A stretch of DNA of 64,000 bases from Niastella koreensis GR20-10 (GCF_000246855.1 NC_016609.1:8444744-8508743); one strand, 5' to 3'; counted from the stretch's first letter, positions 1 through 10,147 are shown. Notes: generated by a model from the letters alone, not told the origin. Numbers and translations: made by a program.

Positions 1-44
1 ACGCTTTAGTAAGGTATGGTTACCCTTAACCCCGTTCCCCTGAT

Positions 45-240
45 AGTTAATTTCACCTTGTTTTCAGTTGAAAACAATACTCTACCAACCGGAAAGGCCC
101 CGTTTTCAGTTAGAAACGGTGCGCTACCAACTGAAAACACCCCTTTTTCAGTTAGAAATGGTATGCTATCAACTGAAAACACCCCGTTTTCAGTTATAAA
201 CAGGCCGGAATAAACTGAAAACGCACCGTTTTCAGTTATA
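45..240. repeat. Tandem 42-bp repeat array with internal hairpins
   Basis: Five units repeat at a strict 42-bp period. In the last three the arms AACTGAAAAC and GTTTTCAGTT (or a one-base variant) are separated by a 5-base loop, at 129-153, 171-195 and 213-237; earlier units at 87-111 and 45-69 are more degenerate. Each intact unit is a 10-bp-stem hairpin. Because 42 is a multiple of three, both strands stay open and give 14-residue repeated peptides (65 aa on +, 93 aa on -), which I read as a by-product and not a gene. The rest of 1-426 shows nothing I can name. Confidence 0.85.
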
Positions 241-426
241 AGTTTATACCCAGGCTTCCCCATTCTGAGGCTTCTGTTATCCACCATGGCAGGGCTTTTT
301 GACTTTCTTTTACTAACTTTCGCCGGGAATTATTGTTTCTTAATACAGAAAGGCGCTAACCAGACCAATTACAGGCACATATAACCCTTTGGTCATATTT
401 TTGCTCTACCCCTAGATGTGCAGCAT

Positions 427-2631
427 ATGAGGATACATATACCAATTATTACGATCTGTTTACTTATTTGGCAATCGAATCTTGCGCAAACTTCATATCC
501 TATAAAGGTGCCAATGGAGCGTGAGCTCTGGCATAACAATATCGATAAGCAGCAGAAGAAGGCCGTTCAATTTGTAAATCAGGGCAAAATTTCACCAGAT
601 ACCACCGTTAGCCTGCAAATTATGGATGCCCTCATCCGGGGTGTGGATGACCTGGAGAACCAGATTGAAATGGATTCTACCCTCAACGGCAATGGAAAGA
701 TCAAATACCTACGCAGCATCGACTACCTGTTACAAAACTATTTTTCGAATCTCAACCGGCGCGATTTTCCCGCTTCGCTGGCCCCGGCGCTTATAAAGGC
801 GTTTGGCCAGTGTATGGAGCTGGATAAACAACATAAAAGTTTTGGCCCCGTTATAGAAAGCAACGACTATGGCGTTGATAAAATGCTGATAGAATCGCTC
901 AAATATTCAGAAGATAACCCAGGCATGGCAGGCGCTCGCATTGTATTAATGCAAAAGTACCTGACCTTGCACCCGGACCAGATCATGTCTGAACTGGCTA
1001 AAAATCCCAACGCTTATTTTGCCGATAGCTTAATAAAAGTGGCGGTGAGTACCGACATCTCGAAGGTATACGATTACGCCCAGGCCAATAATAAATTGGG
1101 CGATCGTATCCGCCATCACAGCGATTCAACCGTACAACTGATTGCACGTATTGCCACCAGCAAAAGCGGCCAGTTATACTTTCCATTTCTGGATAACCTG
1201 ATGCGGGGGAAAATTACCCTGAAGGCTATTGATAGTGTGAAGGAGAACGACCTGGGCTATTACCGGTTGCTGGTAAAAACCAGGATAGAATATGTTGAAA
1301 GGTCATTACCACCTTATAATGACACCGCCAATCAATTGCAGACCTTAACGGAAATGATGAAGCGTAAGGCGAATCAATATTTTATTCGCGAAATAAATGC
1401 GCTGCATACCAGTCCCAGTGATAATATTCGTTTTCGCAGGCTCGATGGGTTAAGTGCACAGGAGCTATATTACCTGGCGGTTTTGGGCGAAGATGAAATT
1501 TATACTTCCAGTTACACCCGTGGGGTGTATCCCCGCATTTGGCAGGCCATGGCCAAACCACGGGCCGACAGTTTGATCATGAGCGTGCATGCCGACTTTT
1601 TCAGAAAGTTTATTAAAATGGCAGCCGGTTATAACGAACTGACCGACTTTTTGGGTAAAATGGATAAACAGAATGCCGAAACCCTGATGAAGGCGTTTGT
1701 GATAGGCCTGGAAAAACCGCGTAAAATAAACGACCTCGAAGATGCGGTTGACGTGGCTGACTCCTACAGCAGCATCATGGATAAAAACAAGGAGCTGGCT
1801 GATTTTATATTGAATGAGGTAAATGTTAGCTATACTAAAAATGTACAGGAGAACAATAAACGCGGGATGGTAATATATAACCTGCTGCGCATATTGTTTG
1901 AATCGGCCGATACCACCAAAAAAGTTGATCTGTCAGCATTATTGGGCATTCCGTCTATTTATGGTAAAGATTACAGCAACCTTACCGACGACAGCGGCCG
2001 CGTAATTCAACAGGTGTTCTTTTACGGTGATGAAGATAAAGACGGCCAGACCTCGTACCAGAACTTTATGAGTATGTTCCGGGGTAAACCGGGCTGGCGT
2101 GTTGATGAAAGAAAGGCCGAATGGGCTTCCATTACATCTACCAAAGGCAAACCCGTATGGATCTTTGCCAATAAACCATTGTATGGGGAAGATGACCCGG
2201 ATGATAAGGCCCAGGATAAACTGATCGAATATCTGCGGGAACGTAAATTAGAGCCCACTGTAGTGATCCATCGCGGACATAGCTATCACCTGTCAACAAC
2301 CATCCAAAAGCTGCCGTCAAGCGCCCGTATCATTGTACTGGGGTCCTGCGGTGGATATAATAACCTGAACGAAGTATTAACCGCCTGTCCCGATGCACAC
2401 ATCGTTTCTTCCAAACAGGTAGGTACCAAAAGAGTAAATGAACCTATTTTACAGGCCATCAATGAGCGGTTGCTGGTGGGGCATAATATCGACTGGATAA
2501 CTATGTGGCGTGAGCTGAAAAAGAAATTCGCAACAGGCGATGCCAAGGAAATGTTCGACGATTATATTCCTCCATATAAAAATCTCGGCGCTATTTTCAT
2601 TAAGGCTTACCGCAAATCCATGGGAGAGTAA
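427..2631 (+). CDS. Secreted protein with caspase/gingipain-like C-terminal motif
   Basis: A 734-residue protein with an N-terminal signal peptide (hydrophobic ICLLIW, cut after NLAQ). The ATG at 427 is preferred over an in-frame GTG at 418. Most of the chain is helical and unrecognised. The last 130 residues look like an alpha/beta domain: a strand ending in HRGHSYH (His615 and His618) is followed about 25 residues later by a strand ending in LGSCGG (Cys641). A His-Gly-His turn after one strand and a Cys after the next is the arrangement of clan CD peptidases (caspase, gingipain, CHAT). That assignment is inference from motif spacing; the spacing is short for caspases and nearer that of gingipains. 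It lies 56 bp upstream of an ABC exporter and may be cotranscribed with it. Confidence 0.75.
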   Translation: MRIHIPIITICLLIWQSNLAQTSYPIKVPMERELWHNNIDKQQKKAVQFVNQGKISPDTTVSLQIMDALIRGVDDLENQIEMDSTLNGNGKIKYLRSIDYLLQNYFSNLNRRDFPASLAPALIKAFGQCMELDKQHKSFGPVIESNDYGVDKMLIESLKYSEDNPGMAGARIVLMQKYLTLHPDQIMSELAKNPNAYFADSLIKVAVSTDISKVYDYAQANNKLGDRIRHHSDSTVQLIARIATSKSGQLYFPFLDNLMRGKITLKAIDSVKENDLGYYRLLVKTRIEYVERSLPPYNDTANQLQTLTEMMKRKANQYFIREINALHTSPSDNIRFRRLDGLSAQELYYLAVLGEDEIYTSSYTRGVYPRIWQAMAKPRADSLIMSVHADFFRKFIKMAAGYNELTDFLGKMDKQNAETLMKAFVIGLEKPRKINDLEDAVDVADSYSSIMDKNKELADFILNEVNVSYTKNVQENNKRGMVIYNLLRILFESADTTKKVDLSALLGIPSIYGKDYSNLTDDSGRVIQQVFFYGDEDKDGQTSYQNFMSMFRGKPGWRVDERKAEWASITSTKGKPVWIFANKPLYGEDDPDDKAQDKLIEYLRERKLEPTVVIHRGHSYHLSTTIQKLPSSARIIVLGSCGGYNNLNEVLTACPDAHIVSSKQVGTKRVNEPILQAINERLLVGHNIDWITMWRELKKKFATGDAKEMFDDYIPPYKNLGAIFIKAYRKSMGE

Positions 2632-2687
2632 GGTTTGTAGTTTAACACTACAACCACAAACTAATATCTTAATTTTGCAAACTCGTT

Positions 2688-4508
2688 ATGGCGGAAAAAA
2701 GCAAGGGGAAGATCATATTCGATTTAAGTTTACTGAAACGGGTATTTCAGTATGCAAAGCCCTATAAAAGAAAATTTATCCTTTCTGTAATAATGGCTAT
2801 CCTGTTGGCCATTGTATCACCTATACGGCCGTGGCTTATCCAGATCACTATCAATGACTACATTCACAAGGGTGTTACCGGCGATAAGGCGGTAAAATTA
2901 TCGATGGAGCAGGTGATCATCTGGGTCACCATTATCCAGATTGGTTTGTTGTTACTGGAAACAGCCTTCCGGTTTTACTTTTCTTATTTAACTGCCTGGT
3001 TAGGACAAACCGTAGTAAAAGACCTGCGGGTGAACGTTTATCGCAAAATTCTGGGGTTGAACCTTTCGCAGTTCGACACTACACCTATTGGTACTTTAAC
3101 TACCCGCACCATCAATGATATTGAGGCCATTAACGATATTTTTTCGGATGGCTTAATTCCCATCATCGCCGATCTGTTGTCGATCATCGCGGTGCTGATC
3201 TTTATGTTTTTTGTTGACTGGCGGCTTACGCTGATCAGCCTGGCTTCGTTCCCCATCTTAATAGTAGCCACTTATTTATTTAAGGAAAGCGTGAACAAGT
3301 CGTTCATCAGGGTGCGTAATGCGGTGGCTAACCTCAATGCCTTTGTACAGGAACACATTACCGGAATGGCCATTGTGCAGGCGTTTGCAGCGGAAGATAA
3401 AGAGTTCAATAAGTTTAAAGCTATAAATAAAGAACACCGCAACGCCAACATCAACGCCATCTTTGCCTATTCGGTGTTTTTTCCCGTGGTAGAAATTGTG
3501 TTGGCGGTAGGTACCGGTTTAATGGTGTGGTGGGCTGCCACCCATGCATTGGGTATTTATAGTACAGATGAAGTGGCGGGCCGGTTATTGATAGGGAAAA
3601 TGTTTTCTTTTTTCCTGTGTTTGAACCTGCTGTTCCGCCCGTTGCGGGTAATAGCCGATAAGTTCAACGTGTTGCAAATGGGGATGGTGGCCAGTGAACG
3701 GGTGTTCAAGGTGCTGGATAATGAAGATATGATTACTACCGAAGGTAGCTTTGACCCTGACATGGTAAAAGGAAAGATCGCTTTTGAGCAGGTATCCTTC
3801 GCCTATGTTGGCGACAGGTATGTGCTGAAGGACATCTCCTTCGAAGTGAAGCCAGGCGATACAGTAGCCATTGTAGGGCATACCGGAAGCGGTAAAACAT
3901 CCATCATCAGCCTGCTGAACAGGCTGTACCATATAAAGCATGGCGCTATTAAAATAGATGATGTAAAGATTGAAGATTTTAAGCTGGATGCATTACGCCG
4001 CCAGATTGGGGTGGTGTTGCAGGATGTGTTCCTGTTTTCGGGTTCTGTGCTGGATAACATCACTTTACGTAATCCTGCCATTACCAGGGAACAGGTGGTT
4101 GCAGCTGCCAAAATGATTGATATGCATGATTTTATCATGCAACTGCCAGGCGGGTATGATTACAACGTAATGGAAAGAGGCGGCAGCCTGTCGCTGGGAC
4201 AGCGCCAGCTGTTGTCATTTATCAGGGCCTTGCTGTACAACCCTTCTATATTGATATTGGACGAAGCCACTTCTTCGGTAGACACTGAAAGTGAGTTACT
4301 TATTCAAAAAGCGATCGATAAACTGATTGCTGGCCGCACCTCCATAGTGATTGCCCACCGGTTGTCGACCATTCGCAAGGCAAGCAAGATCATTGTGCTT
4401 GATAAAGGCGAGGTAAAGGAAATGGGTACGCACGACGAATTGATCGCGCTTCAGGGTTTCTACTATAAGCTGCACCAAATGCAGTTCGATAAGCATATTC
4501 CGGCTTAA
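2688..4508 (+). CDS. MsbA-type ABC transporter, fused membrane and ATPase domains
   Basis: A 606-residue half-transporter that would work as a homodimer in the inner membrane. The first 320 residues carry six predicted membrane helices of the ABC type-1 exporter fold. The ATPase domain shows Walker A GHTGSGKT near residue 397, the signature LSLGQRQ near 503, Walker B ILILDEATSSVD near 520 and the switch His in IAHRLS. Family members export lipids, drugs or peptides; the substrate cannot be read from sequence. MsbA itself exports lipid A core, but Bacteroidota have several such exporters, so I give no symbol. Confidence 0.93.
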   Translation: MAEKSKGKIIFDLSLLKRVFQYAKPYKRKFILSVIMAILLAIVSPIRPWLIQITINDYIHKGVTGDKAVKLSMEQVIIWVTIIQIGLLLLETAFRFYFSYLTAWLGQTVVKDLRVNVYRKILGLNLSQFDTTPIGTLTTRTINDIEAINDIFSDGLIPIIADLLSIIAVLIFMFFVDWRLTLISLASFPILIVATYLFKESVNKSFIRVRNAVANLNAFVQEHITGMAIVQAFAAEDKEFNKFKAINKEHRNANINAIFAYSVFFPVVEIVLAVGTGLMVWWAATHALGIYSTDEVAGRLLIGKMFSFFLCLNLLFRPLRVIADKFNVLQMGMVASERVFKVLDNEDMITTEGSFDPDMVKGKIAFEQVSFAYVGDRYVLKDISFEVKPGDTVAIVGHTGSGKTSIISLLNRLYHIKHGAIKIDDVKIEDFKLDALRRQIGVVLQDVFLFSGSVLDNITLRNPAITREQVVAAAKMIDMHDFIMQLPGGYDYNVMERGGSLSLGQRQLLSFIRALLYNPSILILDEATSSVDTESELLIQKAIDKLIAGRTSIVIAHRLSTIRKASKIIVLDKGEVKEMGTHDELIALQGFYYKLHQMQFDKHIPA

Positions 4509-4700
4509 TAGTAAGTTATTAGTTATTAAAATTTTTAATATCATATTTGTTTTGCGGGAATGTTAATTTCGTTTACTTTCATTTCCGATAAGAAAATATG
4601 TAAAATTATTTAATATAAATAGCCTGCCCTTTAGCCTCAATCAATTGCCATCTGGTAATAAATACTTTCATATCGCGTTCGTTTTTGCCTTTTGCATACT

Positions 4701-4708
4701 TATCTTTG
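4701..4708 (+). promoter_or_regulatory. Candidate -7 box for the atp operon
   Basis: TATCTTTG matches the Bacteroidota -7 consensus TAnnTTTG and lies 20 bases before the atpB ATG, which would give a very short leader. An upstream TTTTTG at 4682 is closer than the usual 19-21 bases, so the -33 element is weak. Confidence 0.5.
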
Positions 4709-4728
4709 CGCAAAATTTATAAACAGGT

Positions 4729-5898
4729 ATGCTGGTCAGAAGCGTCAAATCCTTATTGGTAGCGGTTTTCAGCCTGAGTATTGTCATTTCTCCTTTATTG
4801 GTAAAAGCCGAAGGCGGAGGAGCTCCCAAGGAAGAAAAGTTAAATCCTGCCAAACTTATAATTGAACACGTTTCTGATGGTCATGAATTTCATTTTGTAA
4901 CTATTGGAAATAATCCGGTGTCTATTTCATTACCGGTTATTTTATACTCACCAGAAAAAGGGTTCACTGCGTTTATGTCGTCTGCCTTCCATCACGGAAC
5001 TGAAGCCCATGAAGGATATGTGTGGATCACTGAAGAATATATGAAGGAACATCCTGAGGTGGAAGAACAAAAAGACGAGCAGGGAAAAGAACTGTTCAAG
5101 AACGATAAGATATATGCATTGGATGCGGAAGGCAAACCAAGTCTTACTGCTACAGTATATGACTTCTCTTTAACCCGTAATACCACGCAAATGCTGATAT
5201 CAGTAATATTACTGATATGGGTTATGAGCAGCATAGCTAAAAAATATAAAAAAGGTATTGGCGAAACAAGCGCACCCAAGGGTTTCCAGAATGCGCTGGA
5301 GCCTATTATCACCTTCGTTAGAGATGATGTAGGTAAAGCCAACCTGGGACACAGCTACGAAAAGTACACACCGTTCCTGTTGAGTGTTTTCTTCTTCATA
5401 CTTATTAATAACCTGATTGGTTTGATCCCCGGATCAGCAAACGTAACCGGTAACATTGGCTTTACTGCCATGCTGGGTATCGTTGCCTTCCTGGTTATTA
5501 TGTTCAGCACCAACAAACATTACTGGGGCCATATTTTCAATCCTCCGGTGCCTGGTGGAGTAAAACCCATTCTGATCCCGGTGGAAATTCTGGGTATTTT
5601 CACCAAGCCTTTCGCCCTCATTATCCGTCTTTTCGCGAACATGATCTCTGGTCACGTAATTATATTAGCCTTCATTTGTTTGATTTTCATTTTTGGCGCC
5701 ATGAATACGGCACTGGGATGGGGCACTTCACCCTTCTTCATTCTGCTGGCGGTATTCATTTACGTAATTGAGATCCTGGTTGCGTTCTTACAGGCTTACA
5801 TTTTCGCCAACCTGGCTGCCGTGTTTATTGGTCAGGCTTTTGAAAATGGACATGACCATGAAGATGTGCCCGGACATCATGATCCGGTAGTTATCTAA
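4729..5898 (+). CDS. atpB: ATP synthase F0 subunit a
   Basis: Subunit a forms the proton half-channels beside the c-ring. At 389 residues it is over 100 longer than the E. coli protein because of an N-terminal extension: a signal peptide ending near LLVKAEG, then about 130 periplasmic residues with several His-containing stretches. Such an extension is usual in Bacteroidota. The catalytic Arg is Arg300 in FALIIRLFANM, in the conserved helix followed by SGHVI. The His-rich C-terminus (GHDHED, PGHHD) is notable but common in this phylum. It is the first gene of atpBEFHA. Confidence 0.97.
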   Translation: MLVRSVKSLLVAVFSLSIVISPLLVKAEGGGAPKEEKLNPAKLIIEHVSDGHEFHFVTIGNNPVSISLPVILYSPEKGFTAFMSSAFHHGTEAHEGYVWITEEYMKEHPEVEEQKDEQGKELFKNDKIYALDAEGKPSLTATVYDFSLTRNTTQMLISVILLIWVMSSIAKKYKKGIGETSAPKGFQNALEPIITFVRDDVGKANLGHSYEKYTPFLLSVFFFILINNLIGLIPGSANVTGNIGFTAMLGIVAFLVIMFSTNKHYWGHIFNPPVPGGVKPILIPVEILGIFTKPFALIIRLFANMISGHVIILAFICLIFIFGAMNTALGWGTSPFFILLAVFIYVIEILVAFLQAYIFANLAAVFIGQAFENGHDHEDVPGHHDPVVI

Positions 5899-6180
<282 letters not shown>

Positions 6181-6285
6181 TAGGTTCGCACGTAAAAAAA
6201 TGTACTGCATTCAATGCAAAGGGCGGCGAATGCAGTATTTTTCTCTGAAAGCAAAAGCAAACAATACCATAAATATTTAATTACA

Positions 6286-6780
6286 ATGGAATTACTTACC
6301 CCCGGATTAGGCTTTTTTGTGTGGAATCTTATTGCGTTTTTGATCCTGTTGATCATTTTAAGAAAGACTGCCTGGAAGCCTATTTTGAAATCGCTGAAAT
6401 CGCGTGAAACCGGTATTGCCGAATCATTGGCTACTGCCGAAAGGGTAAAAGCTGAAATGGCGCAGTTGAAAAGTGAGAACGAAGCGCTGCTGGCCAAAGC
6501 CCGTGAAGAAAGAGCCCAGTTGCTGAAAGAGGCGCGTGATACAAAAGACCGTATTATTAACGAAGCCAAAGAACAGGCTAAAATAGAAGCTAACAAGATC
6601 ATTGCTGATGCAGGTGCTGCCATTCAACAACAGAAAATGGCTGCTTTAACTGATGTGAAGAACCAGGTAGGTACGCTGGTAATTGAGGTAGCTGAAAAAG
6701 TGTTGCGTCGTGAACTGACCGACAAATCACAGCAGGAAAAGTACATCAAGCAACTGGCTGAAGAAGTAAAACTTAATTAG
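6286..6780 (+). CDS. atpF: ATP synthase F0 subunit b
   Basis: A 164-residue peripheral stalk subunit: one N-terminal membrane helix (GFFVWNLIAFLILLIIL), then a long charged coiled coil rich in Ala, Glu and Lys that reaches up to the delta subunit. The reading frame is open upstream to 6214, but ATG 6286 gives the normal N-terminus MELLTPGLGFFVWN, so the longer form is rejected. The 105 bases between atpE and this start contain no separate gene. Confidence 0.96.
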   Translation: MELLTPGLGFFVWNLIAFLILLIILRKTAWKPILKSLKSRETGIAESLATAERVKAEMAQLKSENEALLAKAREERAQLLKEARDTKDRIINEAKEQAKIEANKIIADAGAAIQQQKMAALTDVKNQVGTLVIEVAEKVLRRELTDKSQQEKYIKQLAEEVKLN

Positions 6781-6950
6781 ATAATGTGATAATTCGATAA
6801 TGTGATAATGAATACAGCTTTCATTCGCACAGTATTGGATTCACACGGTAATATAAAAGTTTTAAATATCGCGAAGTGTGCTAATCGTTGGAGGTCTCGT
6901 AAATAGAGTCATTATCACATTATCACATTAGCAAATTATCACATTAACAT
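6781..6950 (+). repeat. Long inverted repeat in the atpF-atpH spacer
   Basis: The 170-bp spacer splits the operon between F0 and F1 genes. GATAATGTGATAATG at 6796-6810 is exactly complementary to 6910-6924, and further partial copies (ATAATGTGATAATT, AATTATCACATTA) flank both arms, so the transcript can fold into a long stem with a loop of about 100 bases. The same TAATGTGATAA word recurs at 53979-54009. Confidence 0.85.
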
Positions 6951-7514
6951 ATGCCAAACCCTCGTTTAGCAGCGCGTTACGCAAAAAGTTTGATTGACCT
7001 GGCCAATGAACGGAGCCAATTGGAACCCGTGTATCAGGATATGCTGTTTTTGCAATTACTTTGCAAAGAAAGCCGTGAATTTTTAGTGCTGTTGCGTAGC
7101 CCGGTTGTAAAGGCCGATAAAAAAGTGGCTATTGTTGAAGCAGTTACCAAAGGTAAAATAAGCGAGCTCACTACCATTTTCAACCGCCTGTTGATTAACA
7201 AAGGCCGTGAATCGAACCTGCCCGAGGTTATTACTTCTTTTATTGATCAGTACAAACAGCAGAAAGGCATTCATACCGTTAAGCTCACTACTGCAGCTCC
7301 TGTTACCGAAGAGATGAAAAAACTGATCATCGGCCAGGTGCAAAAGCAAACGAATATGACGAACATCGACCTGAAAGCCTCAGTAAATGAAGAGCTCATT
7401 GGCGGTTTCGTACTGGAAATTGGCGATCAGCTGATTGATGCCAGCGTTGCGTACGATCTGAACAAGATCAAATCGCAATTCATGAACAATGACTTTATTT
7501 ATAAGATTAGATAG
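6951..7514 (+). CDS. atpH: ATP synthase F1 subunit delta
   Basis: A 187-residue subunit linking the F1 head to the peripheral stalk. The start MPNPRLAARYAKSLIDLA is characteristic of the family, and the C-terminal part has the expected motif GGFVLEIGDQLIDASVAYDL. It follows atpF after a structured 170-bp spacer and precedes atpA by 33 bases. Confidence 0.95.
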   Translation: MPNPRLAARYAKSLIDLANERSQLEPVYQDMLFLQLLCKESREFLVLLRSPVVKADKKVAIVEAVTKGKISELTTIFNRLLINKGRESNLPEVITSFIDQYKQQKGIHTVKLTTAAPVTEEMKKLIIGQVQKQTNMTNIDLKASVNEELIGGFVLEIGDQLIDASVAYDLNKIKSQFMNNDFIYKIR

Positions 7515-7547
7515 TTATAACACACAAAAAATCATAAACGGTTATAT

Positions 7548-9128
7548 ATGGTAGAGATAAAACCCGATGAGATATCTGCGATATTGCGTCAGCAATTGAG
7601 CAACTTTAACGCAGCTGCCGACCTGGAAGAAGTGGGTACTGTTTTACAGGTGGGTGATGGTATTGCCCGCGTATACGGTTTGAACAATGTACGTGCCGGT
7701 GAACTGGTTGAGTTTGAGAATGGCGTACGTGCAATTGCATTGAACCTGGAAGAAGACAACGTGGGTGTGGTATTGATGGGAGAAAGCGGCGATATTAAAG
7801 AAGGCGCTAAAGTACGCCGTACCGGTAAGATCGCGTCTATTAACGTAGGCGACGGCATGCTGGGCCGGGTGGTAAACACATTGGGCGAAGCAATTGATGG
7901 TAAAGGCCCCATCGCCGGCGACAAATACGAAATGCCCCTGGAGCGTAAAGCCCCTGGTGTAATTTATCGTGAACCGGTAAAAGAGCCGCTGCAAACAGGT
8001 TTGAAAGCGATTGACGCGATGATTCCCATCGGCCGCGGACAACGTGAGCTGATCATCGGTGACCGCCAAACCGGTAAAACAGCGATCGCTATCGATACCA
8101 TCATTAATCAGAAAGAATTTTACGCTGCCGGTAAACCGGTATATTGTATATACGTTGCCATCGGTCAAAAAGCATCTACCATCGCTGGTGTGATGAAGAC
8201 CCTGGAAGACAACGGCGCTATGGCTTATACAACCATCGTTGCGGCTTCAGCTGCTGATCCTGCTCCGTTGCAGTTCTATGCGCCTTTCGCCGGTGCTGCT
8301 ATCGGTGAGTTCTTCCGCGATACCGGACGTCCTGCCCTGATCATTTATGATGATCTGTCTAAACAGGCGGTAGCTTACCGTGAGGTATCTCTGTTGCTTC
8401 GTCGTCCGCCAGGCCGTGAAGCTTATCCTGGTGACGTATTCTACCTGCACAGCCGTTTACTGGAGCGTGCTGCGAAAGTTATCAGTGATGACGGCGTGGC
8501 AAAGAACATGAACGATTTGCCCGAATCAATAAAGCACCTGGTAAAAGGTGGTGGTTCATTAACTGCCTTACCAATCATTGAAACACAAGCGGGTGACGTA
8601 TCTGCTTACATTCCTACCAACGTGATCTCTATCACCGATGGTCAGATCTTCCTGGAGTCGAACCTGTTCAACGCGGGTATTCGTCCTGCCATCAACGTAG
8701 GTATCTCTGTAAGCCGTGTGGGTGGTAACGCGCAGATCAAATCAATGAAAAAGGTGGCTGGTACCTTAAAGCTCGACCAGGCGCTGTACCGTGAAATGGA
8801 GGCCTTCTCTAAATTCGGTGGCGACCTCGATCCTGCTACTAAACTGGTAATTGATAAAGGCGCCCGTAACGTGGAGATCCTGAAACAAGCCCAGTATTCA
8901 CCATTCGCAGTAGAAAAACAGGTAGCTATCATTTACCTGGGTACACAAGGTTTGCTGCGTGAAGTACCTGTGAAGAAAATGAAAGAGTTTGAAGAACACT
9001 TCCTGATGGAAATGGAAAACAAAATGGCTGATATATTAGGCGAGTTCAAAAAAGGTAACTTACCTGATGATGGTATTAAGAAAATGGTTAATCTGGCTAA
9101 CACCCTGATTCCTCAGTACAAGGCATAA
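7548..9128 (+). CDS. atpA: ATP synthase F1 subunit alpha
   Basis: A 526-residue non-catalytic nucleotide-binding subunit of the F1 hexamer. The P-loop GDRQTGKT is at residues 171-178, almost the same position as in E. coli, followed by the typical [13 protein letters not shown] and the arginine-finger region [12 protein letters not shown]-like segment (here [10 protein letters not shown]). Full length. It is the last gene of this cluster: a terminator begins 25 bases downstream and atpG does not follow. The beta and epsilon genes are also outside the window. Confidence 0.98.
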   Translation: MVEIKPDEISAILRQQLSNFNAAADLEEVGTVLQVGDGIARVYGLNNVRAGELVEFENGVRAIALNLEEDNVGVVLMGESGDIKEGAKVRRTGKIASINVGDGMLGRVVNTLGEAIDGKGPIAGDKYEMPLERKAPGVIYREPVKEPLQTGLKAIDAMIPIGRGQRELIIGDRQTGKTAIAIDTIINQKEFYAAGKPVYCIYVAIGQKASTIAGVMKTLEDNGAMAYTTIVAASAADPAPLQFYAPFAGAAIGEFFRDTGRPALIIYDDLSKQAVAYREVSLLLRRPPGREAYPGDVFYLHSRLLERAAKVISDDGVAKNMNDLPESIKHLVKGGGSLTALPIIETQAGDVSAYIPTNVISITDGQIFLESNLFNAGIRPAINVGISVSRVGGNAQIKSMKKVAGTLKLDQALYREMEAFSKFGGDLDPATKLVIDKGARNVEILKQAQYSPFAVEKQVAIIYLGTQGLLREVPVKKMKEFEEHFLMEMENKMADILGEFKKGNLPDDGIKKMVNLANTLIPQYKA

Positions 9129-9153
9129 CACATATAGTTGTACGATATATAAG

Positions 9154-9186
9154 AGCCACCTCATTATTGGGGTGGCTTTTTTTTTT
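9154..9186 (+). terminator. Terminator after atpA
   Basis: Arms AGCCACC and GGTGGCT around a 10-base loop, followed directly by a run of nine or more T. Confidence 0.9.
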
Positions 9187-9204
9187 CGAAGTGATTGAGA
9201 GGGG

Positions 9205-9440
9205 GGGAAGAGGCAGGTTGACAAGTTGACCAGTTGACGGGGTAACCAGGAAATTGATAGAGTTGATAGCGTTGACAGCGTTGATAAGGGAATACAGAAT
9301 ATCGGTAAAAGCCTAAAGGTTAAAGGCTAAAGCCAAAACCCGGAAGTGTATCTGCTTTCTGCTTTTAGCTTTTGGCTTTCTGCTTGCGGCTTGCAGCTTG
9401 TGGCTTGGAGCTTACAGCAGTATTCCCACTGCCTACTGCC
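9205..9440 (+). repeat. Composite dispersed repeat, copy A
   Basis: It starts with an array of GTTGAC/GTTGAT words at 8-9 bp spacing (about 9218-9288), followed by a conserved module (GGAATACAGAAT, AAAGCCTAAAGGTTAAAGG, AGTGTATCTGCTTT, AAGC-rich words, CAGCAGTATTCCCA) from 9281 to 9440. Copies B (35580-35790) and C (39113-39400, inverted) share the same order of parts. Copy A is the most diverged, with an extra CTTTTAGCTTTTGG segment. Confidence 0.85.
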
Positions 9441-10090
9441 TTTTCTTGTCTGCCGTTTGCCGGTTACCGTTGTTTTCCCTGCGTAAAAAAAATTGCAAAA
9501 AAGTAATATTACTATTGCATAATCAAAATTCAGTTTAGATATTTGTATCCGATCAGAAGCACTGATCAACTATCTCACCCAATCTCCTGTCAGAACCGTA
9601 CCGATACTTCGGACTTTATTCTCCAAATTTTCCGTGAAAACTACCAATAAGAATTTCCTGTTCTCCTGTGATTTACTTTATTCCGGTCCCTTAAAAACGA
9701 ATCTGTACAAACATGTACCTTTTGAAACACATATGTATTGGAGTTAATTCAGTGATCGATCAACCGATTGTTGCACTGGTTCCTGCTACTTCTGCATGTT
9801 TGTCCTCATTTACTCCAGGGGCCTCAATAACAGCCAGCAACGGCATTACAAATTCAAACAACAACCGGCATTTAGCATTATTGTGCCTATAAATACCCAA
9901 CGGGGAAGGTGCCAAAAACGTATTATAATAGCGGGGCGCAGTATGGAAATTGTGGAAGAGAACAAAAAGAAGATTGTAAATCAACGAGGTAAGGAATTGT
10001 GATGCAACGGATTGCATTGAAAATGTGTAATAAGTGTTATGTATAAAAGTACCCTGTTTGATGAGCTCGGATCGTGCAATGGAAACAGAT
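9441..10090. other. Gene-free stretch downstream of the atp operon
   Basis: About 650 bases in which I see no convincing gene, promoter or RNA structure. The open frames here (80 aa on - at 9327-9569, 68 aa on + at 9796-10002) have no recognisable sequence and partly overlap repeat A. Confidence 0.6.
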
Positions 10091-10147
10091 TAAAGAGTTT
10101 ATTTTAAAGGGTACGATCAACAACACCGTCCCGTTTCTACGGGAGGG
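10091..10147 (+). repeat. 57-bp direct repeat, unit 1
   Basis: The unit begins TAAAGAGTTTATTTTAAAGG, continues GTACGATCAACAAC and ends with a hairpin TCCCGT-TTCT-ACGGGA and GGG. Units 2 and 3 match at all but a few positions. It ends about 580 bases before the T9SS gene at 10726. Confidence 0.9.

Noticed and set aside
6-287. Protein-coding frames over the 42-bp array (65 aa on +, 93 aa on -)
   Set aside because: Both strands are open only because the period is a multiple of three; neither frame has a start context or family resemblance.
9796-10002. 68-residue open frame in the post-atp spacer
   Set aside because: No recognisable sequence, atypical composition and no start signal; a nearby frame reading like a Ser/Thr-rich adhesin piece also lacks support.
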